7,778 nucleotides of DNA from contig CALGTJ010000014.1 in the NCBI GenBank assembly GCA_937901435.1, positions 1 to 7,778 on the forward strand, written 5' to 3'. The position numbers were made by a program, and so were the translations under genes. Under the pieces are notes generated by a model. That model saw only the letters and a list, made by a program, of their open reading frames with translations. It was not told the DNA's origin and made no database searches. The stretch is from an uncultured Rhodobacter sp. Its GTDB lineage: Bacteria > Pseudomonadota > Alphaproteobacteria > Rhodobacterales > Rhodobacteraceae. Shown in pieces: positions 1 to 6,186 of this stretch; within the stretch, counting starts at the first letter, position 1, and each line of letters begins with the position of its first letter.

Positions 1-325
1 TCATTGATTCAGAGATCAACAAACCGCGCAAGAGGGGGTGAGTAATTACCTGCGTTTTGTTGATTGTGATCGTATCTCCATCGGTCACAAAGGCCGTGCC
101 TGTCAAAACACGCGGCTCTATTAATGTATGCGCAATTTCTCGCTTGAAAGGCTGCATCTGAACGTTTTGGATCGGGTTCGGGTATTTGCGCTGTGTCGGC
201 TGCCAAGTGGGCGGTGGCAATGGGTCCGAGTGATCCACTGACTTATTTTTTCGTTGAGAGCGACTTGATCGCAAAGCCATCACGATTACGACGATGAAAA
301 ACAATCCGATCAACAGGTTTTCCAT
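1..325 (-). CDS. Partial membrane-anchored protein with the start of a staphylococcal nuclease-like domain
   Basis: The reading frame opens at the ATG complementary to 323-325 and stays open for 108 codons to the left edge, so the C-terminus is outside the window. The start is supported by GAGGTGG five bases or fewer upstream (complement of 328-334). Residues 4-18 form a hydrophobic stretch (LLIGLFFIVVIVMAL), followed by a basic patch (RSSRSQRKNK), which suggests an N-terminal membrane anchor. Residues 35-58 are Pro/Gln-rich, as in a linker. Residues 73-88 read VLTGTAFVTDGDTITI, which resembles the first strands of staphylococcal nuclease homologues, where the DGDT acidic residues help bind the catalytic calcium. 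The next expected family block (Arg, then hydrophobics, then D-[AT]-P-E) is not clearly present: residues 100-107 read RGLLISES, which keeps a possible Arg but lacks the usual Asp. The gene is therefore either divergent or damaged here. The coding frame is supported by start, SD and domain-like content; the nuclease assignment is inference. Confidence 0.55.
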   Translation of the reverse strand, partial: MENLLIGLFFIVVIVMALRSSRSQRKNKSVDHSDPLPPPTWQPTQRKYPNPIQNVQMQPFKREIAHTLIEPRVLTGTAFVTDGDTITINKTQVITHPLLRGLLISESM

Positions 326-580
326 AGCCACCTCAATTCAAAGAATCTTTTGCACGCTCAATATCAATTATTTTCTTGGTGTTTTAAAGTTTATTCTCGA
401 GTGGGCATATATCGGAATTGGCCAACATTATTTTTGATCTGAAACCCACACGAAACTAAATATTTACGATTTGGGCGTAAGCCACATTTGACGCAAGTGC
501 TGTTTGTCCGGCGGGTCACCACTAAACGTCAGCTGAGTGTCGGAACAATTGACTTTGAAATGATAGCAAGGGTTCGCAAT
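326..580. other. AT-rich intergenic spacer without a recognisable gene
   Basis: This 255-base stretch lies between two minus-strand genes. It is visibly richer in A and T than the rest of the window, especially about 340-480. I see no tRNA, no strong hairpin with a T tract and no start codon with a good SD leading to a protein-like sequence, apart from the SD of the left-edge gene at 328-334. A promoter for that gene should lie here. Several AT-rich hexamers could act as a -10 on the minus strand, but none is paired with a good -35, so I do not call one. Confidence 0.5.
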
Positions 581-904
581 TCACATCGAAAAACTGGTTC
601 CACACCCACAGCTTGACGTCGCATTGGGGTTCTCGATCACGAACCGCGCGCCGATCAGCTCTTCGGAAAAATCAATGACGGCGTTGGCGAGGAAGGGGAG
701 GGAGACTTCGTCGACGACGACTTTTTGCCCCGCGCCTTCCAGCACGAGGTCATCGGCGGCGGGTTCGGCCAGCGAGATGTCGTATTGAAAGCCAGAGCAT
801 CCGCCGCCATCCACGGCGACGCGCAGGGCTTTGCCATCGGCGGCGGCCCCGATTTCGGCGAGGCGGGCGAAGGCGCGGTCGGTGACTTTGGGGGGCAGGA
901 TCAT
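581..904 (-). CDS. erpA: ErpA-type A-type iron-sulfur cluster insertion/carrier protein (HesB/IscA family)
   Basis: A-type carrier proteins bind an Fe-S cluster as a dimer and pass it to apo-enzymes in the cytoplasm; ErpA is the member serving respiratory and isoprenoid Fe-S enzymes in E. coli. The 107-residue product has the usual family length. The three conserved cluster ligands are visible: Cys36 in GGGCSGFQYD, and Cys99 and Cys101 in the C-terminal SSCGCGTSFSM. The segment FSEELIGARFVIENPNA (residues 79-95) is also typical. I chose the ATG complementary to 902-904 because GAGGA lies seven bases upstream and the protein then begins at the usual family N-terminus (MILPPKVTDRA). A longer in-frame start near 1018 would add 38 residues unlike the family and would overlap the putative promoter. 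The gene diverges from dgt. Whether the protein is functionally ErpA, IscA or SufA cannot be settled by sequence alone, but no isc or suf genes adjoin it. Confidence 0.9.
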   Translation of the reverse strand: MILPPKVTDRAFARLAEIGAAADGKALRVAVDGGGCSGFQYDISLAEPAADDLVLEGAGQKVVVDEVSLPFLANAVIDFSEELIGARFVIENPNATSSCGCGTSFSM

Positions 905-963
905 GGGTGTGTCCTCATCAATTTTTAAGTATTTGCCCGTATTTGAACAGGGGCAGGTCATTG

Positions 964-979
964 GGGCGTTTAAGTGCCC
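964..979. promoter_or_regulatory. Imperfect palindrome in the erpA-dgt divergent region
   Basis: GGGC (964-967) and GCCC (976-979) flank GTTTAAGT, whose central TTAA is also symmetric, so 12 of 16 bases are palindromic. It lies midway between two divergent genes and within the predicted erpA leader. It could be an operator or a small RNA hairpin. I do not recognise it as a known regulator's site, and a palindrome this short can arise by chance. Confidence 0.2.
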
Positions 980-989
980 GACAAAACTG

Positions 990-1018
990 AATATATGGAG
1001 GGCGGGACAGAACGACAA
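990..1018 (-). promoter_or_regulatory. Candidate sigma-70-type promoter for erpA
   Basis: On the minus strand TTGTCG (complement of 1013-1018) is followed by a 17-base spacer and TATATT (complement of 990-995). This matches 4 of 6 and 5 of 6 consensus bases at ideal spacing. It would start transcription around 980-984, giving an erpA leader of roughly 75-80 bases. The -35 hexamer overlaps the dgt Shine-Dalgarno (1017-1021) on the opposite strand. The call is by eye only and needs start-site mapping. Confidence 0.4.
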
Positions 1019-1028
1019 GGACAGCGTG

Positions 1029-2222
1029 ATGATGCAATCTTACGCGGCACGGGCGGATCAGTCGCGCGGGCGGCTTTATCCAGAGGATGAGAGCCTGTTT
1101 CGGTCGTGCTTTCAGCGGGACCGCGACCGGATCATCCATGCGAGCGCCTTTCGACGGCTGAAACACAAGACGCAGGTTTTCATTGAACACGAGCGCGATT
1201 ATTTTCGCACGCGGCTGACCCATTCGATCGAGGTGGCGCAGGTGGCGCGCACGATTGCGCAGGCTTTGGGGCTGAATATCGAGCTGACAGAGGCGGTGGC
1301 GCTGGCGCATGATCTGGGGCATCCGCCGTTCGGGCACACGGGCGAGGACGCGCTGGCGCGGCTGATGGCGCCTTACGGCGGGTTTGATCACAACGCGCAG
1401 GCGATCCGCATCGTGACCTCGCTGGAGCGGCATTACGCGGAATTCGACGGGCTGAACCTGACGTGGGAGACGCTGGAGGGGATCGCCAAGCATAATGGTC
1501 CAGTCACGCCTTTACGGCGCGATGGTCCAGTCACGCCCCTATGGGGCGATGGGCCGGTTACGGGCGAAATCCCCTATGCCTTGGCGGATTACAACGCGCG
1601 GCATGATCTGGAATTGCACACCTATGCGAGTGTCGAGGCGCAGGTGGCGGCATTGGCGGATGATGTGGCCTATAACAGCCATGACTTGCATGACGGGCTG
1701 CGGGCCGAATTGTTTTCGACTGATGAGTTGGCGGAATTGCCGCTATTGGATGGCTGTTTTGCCGAGGTGGATCGGCTGTACCCCGGGTTGAACTATTACC
1801 GCCGCCGTCACGAGGCGCTGCGGCGGTTCTTTGGTGTTCTGGTCGAGGATGTGATCACACAGGCGCAGGGGCGTCTGGCGGAATTGCAGCCCGAGACGGC
1901 GATGGATATTCGCCTTGCCGGCCGGCCCATGGTGCAGTTTTCGCAAGATGTGTGGCGCGATCTGAAGGTGACGCGAGCCTTTCTGTTTCACCGCATGTAC
2001 CGGGCACCTGCCGTGGTGATCGAGCGCGAGCGGGTGACAAAGGCTTTGGACGCGCTGTTTCCGCTGTTTATGGCAGAGACGGATCTGCTGCCAAAGCAAT
2101 GGCGCAAGGATGTGGCCGAGGCGGAGGGAGAGACCGCGATTGCGCGTATCGTTGTGGATTACATCGCCGGAATGACGGATCGCTTTGCCTTGCAGGAATA
2201 TGAGCGGCTGTGCCCGTGTTGA
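1029..2222 (+). CDS. dgt: dGTPase-family HD-domain deoxynucleoside triphosphate triphosphohydrolase, with an internal repeat insertion
   Basis: Enzymes of this family hydrolyse dGTP or other dNTPs to the deoxynucleoside and triphosphate, tuning the dNTP pool. The 397-residue product shows the HD metal-site pattern: His65 in RTRLTHSIEVAQVAR, His94-Asp95 in ALAHDLGHPPFGHTGE, and an Asp at 211/212 in ALADDVAYNSHDL. The N-terminal block with FQRDRDRIIHASAFRRLKHKTQV (residues 28-50) is typical of the family. I start at ATG 1029 because AAGGA (1017-1021) lies seven bases upstream. ATG 1032 or GTG 1026 are possible, and the open frame further upstream to 831 overlaps erpA. The oddity is residues 157-174, two tandem nine-residue units (GPVTPLRRD, GPVTPLWGD) placed before the expected GPVTGEIPYALADYN, directly after the conserved KHNG. 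The insertion keeps the frame and the rest of the gene looks intact, so I expect a working protein. Substrate preference cannot be read from sequence. Confidence 0.9.
   Translation: MMQSYAARADQSRGRLYPEDESLFRSCFQRDRDRIIHASAFRRLKHKTQVFIEHERDYFRTRLTHSIEVAQVARTIAQALGLNIELTEAVALAHDLGHPPFGHTGEDALARLMAPYGGFDHNAQAIRIVTSLERHYAEFDGLNLTWETLEGIAKHNGPVTPLRRDGPVTPLWGDGPVTGEIPYALADYNARHDLELHTYASVEAQVAALADDVAYNSHDLHDGLRAELFSTDELAELPLLDGCFAEVDRLYPGLNYYRRRHEALRRFFGVLVEDVITQAQGRLAELQPETAMDIRLAGRPMVQFSQDVWRDLKVTRAFLFHRMYRAPAVVIERERVTKALDALFPLFMAETDLLPKQWRKDVAEAEGETAIARIVVDYIAGMTDRFALQEYERLCPC
1497..1562 (+). repeat. In-frame 27-base tandem repeat inside dgt, 2 copies plus a 12-base third start
   Basis: Units at 1497-1523 and 1524-1550 share their first 14 bases (GGTCCAGTCACGCC) and end in CGAT. 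A third, diverged start at 1551-1562 encodes the same GPVT and leads into the normal family sequence. Unit 2 holds a perfect hairpin, CGCCCC (1534-1539), loop TAT, GGGGCG (1543-1548). Unit 1 holds a weaker one, CGCC (1507-1510) with GGCG (1516-1519). The leucine codons in the units are TTA and CTA, uncommon in this GC-rich DNA. Because 27 is divisible by three, copy changes keep the reading frame. Origin by slippage, or by insertion of a small palindromic element into the coding sequence, are both possible. Confidence 0.85.
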
Positions 2223-2247
2223 ACCTTTGATCATCTGACCGAAATGA

Positions 2248-2264
2248 GTGCCCGTGCCGGGCAC
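2248..2264. terminator. Possible terminator hairpin after dgt
   Basis: GTGCCCG (2248-2254) and CGGGCAC (2258-2264) form a perfect seven-base stem with a TGC loop, 25 bases after the dgt stop codon. The position suits a transcription terminator, but no T tract follows, so a Rho-independent mechanism is not well supported. It may instead be part of the palindromic material that fills this gap. Confidence 0.3.
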
Positions 2265-2290
2265 GCTTGTCTGGCATCTGCGATGCGGTT

Positions 2291-2347
2291 GGGGGCGCTG
2301 CCCCCGCGTCTGTGACGCTCCCCCGGAGTATTTTGACCAAGATGAAG
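2291..2347. repeat. Compound palindromic element in the dgt-argS gap, probably a dispersed intergenic repeat
   Basis: Two hairpins lie back to back: GGGGGC (2291-2296) with GCCCCC (2300-2305) around GCT, and GCGTC (2306-2310) with GACGC (2314-2318) around TGT. They are followed by a stretch with CCCCCGGAGTATTTTGACC and then AAGATGAAG. From general familiarity, this pattern of a GGGGCNCTGCCCC hairpin followed by CCCCCGGAGTATTT and ATGAAG is common between genes in Rhodobacteraceae chromosomes. That recollection was not checked against a database. The element could act in mRNA folding or termination between dgt and argS. Confidence 0.5.
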
Positions 2348-2422
2348 CGCCGGAGGGCGGGGCGGCGTTGACCTTGGCGCGGGGCATGCTACACCGCGCG
2401 CAACCCTAGAGGACGCTGAAAC

Positions 2423-4147
2423 ATGAACCTGTTTTCCGATATTCGCGCGCTTGTGGTGGATCAATTGGCGGCCATGGTGGCGGCGGGTGATTTGCCCGAT
2501 GGTCTGAGCTATGATGCTGTGGCGGTCGAGCCTCCGCGCGACGCGGCGCATGGGGATATGGCGACCAATGCGGCGATGGTCCTGGCCAAGCCTGCGGGCA
2601 AGAAGCCGCGCGAGATTGCGGATGCGCTGGCGGCGCGGTTGATCAGCGATGCGCGGGTTGTTTCGGCGGAGGTGGCGGGGCCGGGGTTCTTGAACCTGCG
2701 GCTGGATCCGGCGATCTGGAGCGGGCTTGTGACGGCGGCTTTGGGCGCGCCTGAGGCCTATGGGCGCTCTGATATGGGCGGTGGCAAGCGGGTCAATGTG
2801 GAGTATGTCTCTGCCAATCCGACCGGACCCTTGCATGTGGGTCACACCCGCGGCGCGGTCTTTGGCGATGCCTTGTCTGCCCTGCTGGCTTATGCGGGCT
2901 ATGATGTGACGCGTGAGTATTACATTAACGACGGTGGCGCACAGGTCGATGTTCTGGCGCGCTCTGCATTTGAACGCTATCGCGAGGCCTGCGGGTTGCG
3001 CCTTGAGATCGCCGAGGGTCTTTATCCGGGTGACTACCTTGTGCCTGTTGGTGAGGCGATCAAAGAGAAATATGGCGAGAGTCTGCTGGATCAGGGCGAA
3101 GAGGTCTGGCTGGAGGATTTGCGCGACTTTGCCACCGAAAAGATGATGGATCTGATCCGCGAGGATCTGGCGCTTTTGGGCGTCAAGATGGATGTGTTTT
3201 ATTCGGAAAAATCGCTATACGGCACGGGCCAGATTGAGGCGGCGATCAAGGATCTTGACGGCAAGGGCTTGATCTATCGCGGTACGCTTGAGCCGCCCAA
3301 GGGCAAGATGCCCGAAGACTGGGAACCGCGCGAGCAGACCCTGTTCCGCTCGACCGCGCATGGCGATGATGTGGACCGGCCGATCCAGAAATCCGATGGC
3401 GGATGGACCTATTTCGCGCCCGACATCGCCTATCATTATGACAAGGTTTCCAGAGGGTTCGACGCGCTTATTGATGTGTTCGGGGCCGATCACTCGGGCT
3501 ATGTCAAGCGAATGAAGGCGGCGGTTTCCGCGCTGTCGGATGGTAAAGTGCCGCTGGATATCAAGCTGTGCCAGCTGGTGCGCCTGTTCAAGAATGGTGA
3601 GCCGTTCAAAATGTCCAAACGGGCGGGTAATTTCGTCACGTTGCGCGATGTGGTCGAGCAGGTGGGGCGCGATGCCACGCGGTTCGTGATGTTGACGCGC
3701 AAGAACGACGCGCCGCTGGATTTTGATTTCGACAAGGTGCGCGAGCAATCCAAGGACAACCCGGTGTTCTATGTGCAATACGCCAATGCCCGCGTGCATT
3801 CTGTGCTGCGCAAGGCGGCCACGGCAGGTGTGGTGCTGGTCGACACGCCCAAGCTGGAGGATGAGGCAGAGTTCACGCTGGCCAAGAAGCTGGCCGAATG
3901 GCCGCGTCTGGTCGAGATTGCGGCGCGCACCAACGAGCCGCATCGCATCGCGTTTTACCTGTTTGAACTGGCCTCTGACTTTCACGGACTGTGGAACAAG
4001 GGCAACGACAAACAGCATCTGCGCTTTCTGCAAGAGGGCGACAATCTGGCCTCGGCAGAAAAAATTGCGCTGCCAAGAGCCGTCGGAGTTGTTATTTCGG
4101 CAGGTCTTGGTATTCTAGGTGTGACCCCGGTCGAGGAAATGCGCTGA
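2423..4147 (+). CDS. argS: Arginyl-tRNA synthetase (class I)
   Basis: The enzyme charges tRNA-Arg with arginine in the cytoplasm, using ATP, and is essential. The 574-residue product has normal ArgS length. Residues 1 to about 105 form the ArgS-specific N-terminal tRNA-recognition domain. The class I signature is HVGH at 138-141 inside [13 protein letters not shown], and the second signature KMSK is at 396-399 inside [13 protein letters not shown]. The catalytic Rossmann fold spans roughly 110-420. The C-terminal helical anticodon-binding (DALR) domain begins near [20 protein letters not shown] and ends with [13 protein letters not shown], a typical ArgS ending. AGAGGA (2408-2413) nine bases before the ATG supports the start. 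The preceding 200-base gap with hairpins suggests transcription separate from dgt, though I cannot point to a promoter. No disrupted motif is seen. Confidence 0.97.
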   Translation: MNLFSDIRALVVDQLAAMVAAGDLPDGLSYDAVAVEPPRDAAHGDMATNAAMVLAKPAGKKPREIADALAARLISDARVVSAEVAGPGFLNLRLDPAIWSGLVTAALGAPEAYGRSDMGGGKRVNVEYVSANPTGPLHVGHTRGAVFGDALSALLAYAGYDVTREYYINDGGAQVDVLARSAFERYREACGLRLEIAEGLYPGDYLVPVGEAIKEKYGESLLDQGEEVWLEDLRDFATEKMMDLIREDLALLGVKMDVFYSEKSLYGTGQIEAAIKDLDGKGLIYRGTLEPPKGKMPEDWEPREQTLFRSTAHGDDVDRPIQKSDGGWTYFAPDIAYHYDKVSRGFDALIDVFGADHSGYVKRMKAAVSALSDGKVPLDIKLCQLVRLFKNGEPFKMSKRAGNFVTLRDVVEQVGRDATRFVMLTRKNDAPLDFDFDKVREQSKDNPVFYVQYANARVHSVLRKAATAGVVLVDTPKLEDEAEFTLAKKLAEWPRLVEIAARTNEPHRIAFYLFELASDFHGLWNKGNDKQHLRFLQEGDNLASAEKIALPRAVGVVISAGLGILGVTPVEEMR

Positions 4148-4162
4148 ATAACAAGCGTAGCC

Positions 4163-4200
4163 CGGCCATCAGGGTCTTGAGCAGGTAACCAGACTGGCCG
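4163..4200. other. Imperfect inverted repeat between argS and the SPOR gene
   Basis: CGGCCA (4163-4168) and TGGCCG (4195-4200) can pair, with an inner GGT (4173-4175) to ACC (4188-4190) pair set across a four-by-four internal loop. No T tract follows the stem. It lies 15 bases after the argS stop and could be a processing or attenuation hairpin in an argS-SPOR readthrough transcript. The support is weak. Confidence 0.2.
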
Positions 4201-4231
4201 CGTTTCGACGTAGGTTGGCAGTGAGGCAGTG

Positions 4232-5134
4232 ATGGCACAATTGGATCTGGGCGGAGCCGCCGAGATCGCTCATAGGGGCGATCCGGGGGCCTTTTCGACT
4301 CTCGTGAACTGGACGGGTGCGTTGATGTCGGTGGCTTTGGTCGCCGGGCTTGGCGTTTGGGGCTATAAATTGATGGTGCGCGACGTCAGCGGGGTGCCGT
4401 TGGTGCTGGCGCTAGAGGGGCCGATGCGGGTTGCTCCGGATGATCCGGGGGGGCTGCGCGCGGCGCATCAGGGGCTGGCGGTGAATTCTGTGGCAGCAGA
4501 CGGGGGCACAGAGGCCCCGGCGGATCGACTGATCCTTGCGCCTGCGCCGATAGAGTTAAGCAGCGAAGACCTGCCGCGACCCAAACTGGCCGCCCCTGCG
4601 GACACAAAGCCCCCGGCAGACGATATGGCCTCTTTGGTGGAAAGCCTGACCCAGGGCGTGACCCCGTTGAGCGGTGTCGTCGGTGCGCCTCAACCTGACT
4701 TGAGCGCCCTGATCTCGCCCGAGGGCGACGACAAGATCGTTCCGGCCTCTGTGCGCGGCGTGTCGGTGTCGCCCTTGCCCCGGCTGCGTCCCGTCGGGGA
4801 TTTGCAGGCAGAGGCGATCGCCAACAGCGTTGCGCGCGCCACATCCGGGCCGATCGCCGAGGTTGATCCCACATCGATCCCGGTAGGCACGCGTCTGGTG
4901 CAGTTCGGCGCCTTTGACAGCCCAGAGGCCGCGCGCGCCGAATGGGTCAAACTTGATGGGCAGTTCACGGATTTTCTGACCGATAAGAAACGGGTTGTGC
5001 AGCGGGCCTTGTCGGGTGGCAAGACATTTTACCGTCTGCGCGCCATGGGCTTTGACGATATTAACGACGCGCGGCGCTTTTGTTCGGCCATGCTGGCAGA
5101 GCGTCAGGCCTGCATTCCTGTCGTCACACGCTAA
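4232..5134 (+). CDS. Single-pass membrane protein with a C-terminal SPOR peptidoglycan-binding domain
   Basis: SPOR domains bind septal peptidoglycan lacking stem peptides, so such proteins usually gather at the division site. The 300-residue product has a short cytoplasmic N-terminus, a membrane segment at about 28-49 (within LMSVALVAGLGVWGYKLMV), a long Pro/Ala/Asp-rich low-complexity periplasmic linker (about 50-215) and a C-terminal SPOR-like domain (about 216-300). That domain has VQFGAFDSPEAARAEW, then FYRLRAMGFDDINDARRFC, and ends with an ACIPV motif in which Cys69/79 of the domain could pair. This matches the family fold, in which the strand-helix unit is repeated twice. I chose ATG 4232 over GTG 4229; GAGG at 4223-4226 serves either. 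The gene leads a tight cluster with nagZ, consistent with a cell-wall role. The specific partner or enzyme activity, if any, is unknown; a FtsN-like division role is only an analogy. Confidence 0.85.
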   Translation: MAQLDLGGAAEIAHRGDPGAFSTLVNWTGALMSVALVAGLGVWGYKLMVRDVSGVPLVLALEGPMRVAPDDPGGLRAAHQGLAVNSVAADGGTEAPADRLILAPAPIELSSEDLPRPKLAAPADTKPPADDMASLVESLTQGVTPLSGVVGAPQPDLSALISPEGDDKIVPASVRGVSVSPLPRLRPVGDLQAEAIANSVARATSGPIAEVDPTSIPVGTRLVQFGAFDSPEAARAEWVKLDGQFTDFLTDKKRVVQRALSGGKTFYRLRAMGFDDINDARRFCSAMLAERQACIPVVTR

Positions 5135-6186
5135 TGGGCGGCGGGCACGTCGGTGAAGCGATCGGTGCAACGATCCTTGGCTGCTTTGGCCCAAGGCTGC
5201 GTCCTGATGAGCGGTCGTTTTTCGCGCAGGCCCAGCCTTGGGGCTTTATTCTGTTTGCGCGCAATCTGGAAACGCCGGATCAGGCGCGCCGTCTGACCGA
5301 TAGCTTGCGCGATGCGGTGGGGCGCGATGTCCCGATCCTGATCGACCAAGAGGGCGGGCGGGTGCAGCGCATCGGGCCGCCGCACTGGCGTCAATATCTG
5401 CCGCCTTTGGATCAGGTGGCGGCCACCGGGCAACACAGCGCGCGCGCCATGTATCTGCGGTTTCGCCTGATCGCGGCGGAATTGCTGAATATCGGGATCG
5501 ACGTGAATTGCGCGCCGATGTGTGATATCGCAGAGGACTGCACCCATGCTTTCCTGCGCAACCGCTGCTATGGCACCGACGCGACGGCCGTCACCGACAA
5601 TGCCCGCGCCGCCGCACAGGCCTTAATGGATGGCGGTGTGCTGCCGGTTATGAAACACATGCCCGGCCATGGCCGCGCCTTTGTGGACAGTCATTTGACT
5701 TTGCCCGTGGTGCATGATGACGCTGAGACATTGCGCACCCGCGATTTTGCGCCGTTTCGCGCGCTCAATCACCTGCCGATGGCGATGACGGCCCATATCG
5801 TTTACACTGCTTTTGATGCGGCGCAGCCTGCGACCACGTCGGCGGTGATGAACGATTTGATGCGCAACGAGCTTGGGTTTGACGGGCTGATGATGAGTGA
5901 TGACATCTCTATGCAGGCGCTCAGCGGCGATCTGGCGGAACGCTGCCGGGCAACGCTGGCGTCTGGCTGTGATCTGACGCTGCATTGCTCTGGGGATCTG
6001 GGCGAGATGGTCGAGGTCGTCGAGGCCTCAGGCGCGTTGCAGGGTCCGTCTTTGCAGCGGGCAGAGGCGGCACTTGCCGCCCGGTGCGCCCCGCAACCCC
6101 TTGATATCGCAGTCTGCGAGGCAGAGCTTGCCAGATTGCTAGAGGCCCCGGCATCCATGGTGCTGAACGAGGCTGGTCATGGCTGA
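5134..6186 (+). CDS. nagZ: Beta-N-acetylhexosaminidase NagZ (glycoside hydrolase family 3)
   Basis: NagZ removes N-acetylglucosamine from anhydro-muropeptides in the cytoplasm during peptidoglycan recycling. In bacteria with inducible AmpC its product signals beta-lactamase induction. The 350-residue product shows the family hallmarks. DQEGGRVQR at 71-79 is the substrate-binding loop. KHMPGHG at 174-180 is followed by Asp185-Ser-His187, the Asp-His dyad used as general acid/base in NagZ instead of a Glu. Asp256/257 in MMSDDISMQAL includes the nucleophile. No signal peptide is visible, as expected for a cytosolic enzyme. The start ATG overlaps the stop codon of the SPOR gene by one base (TAATG) and has no good SD, so translation is probably coupled to the SPOR gene. 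The last eight bases overlap scpA. The C-terminal tail after about residue 300 is less conserved and carries no recognised motif. Confidence 0.94.
   Translation: MGGGHVGEAIGATILGCFGPRLRPDERSFFAQAQPWGFILFARNLETPDQARRLTDSLRDAVGRDVPILIDQEGGRVQRIGPPHWRQYLPPLDQVAATGQHSARAMYLRFRLIAAELLNIGIDVNCAPMCDIAEDCTHAFLRNRCYGTDATAVTDNARAAAQALMDGGVLPVMKHMPGHGRAFVDSHLTLPVVHDDAETLRTRDFAPFRALNHLPMAMTAHIVYTAFDAAQPATTSAVMNDLMRNELGFDGLMMSDDISMQALSGDLAERCRATLASGCDLTLHCSGDLGEMVEVVEASGALQGPSLQRAEAALAARCAPQPLDIAVCEAELARLLEAPASMVLNEAGHG

Noticed and set aside
9..206. 65-codon open frame on the minus strand
   Set aside because: It lies in another frame of the left-edge gene, which has a better SD, a membrane anchor and domain-like content. 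The 65-residue product resembles nothing I recognise.
467..580. Open frame continuing for 38 codons after the erpA stop in the same frame on the minus strand
   Set aside because: It has no start codon with an SD and no recognised family. Readthrough or a broken gene fusion is possible, but the length is expected by chance in AT-richer DNA with few stops.
943..974. Plus-strand promoter for dgt using TTGAAC at 943-948
   Set aside because: The nearest -10-like hexamer is about 20 bases away and matches poorly, so a dgt promoter cannot be called by eye.
905..1018. 38-residue N-terminal extension of erpA from an upstream ATG on the minus strand
   Set aside because: The family N-terminus begins at the ATG at 902-904, which has GAGGA upstream. 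The extension covers the candidate promoter.
831..1028. N-terminal extension of the dgt reading frame upstream of 1029
   Set aside because: It would overlap the erpA start region, encodes low-complexity sequence unlike Dgt N-termini, and lacks a suitable SD, whereas ATG 1029 has AAGGA at correct spacing.
1497..1562. CRISPR-like interpretation of the dgt repeat
   Set aside because: The units are directly adjacent with no spacers, are only two in number, and lie in frame inside a coding sequence.
3215..4033. 272-codon open frame antisense to argS
   Set aside because: It lies fully inside argS, with shadow-type composition and no recognisable domain.
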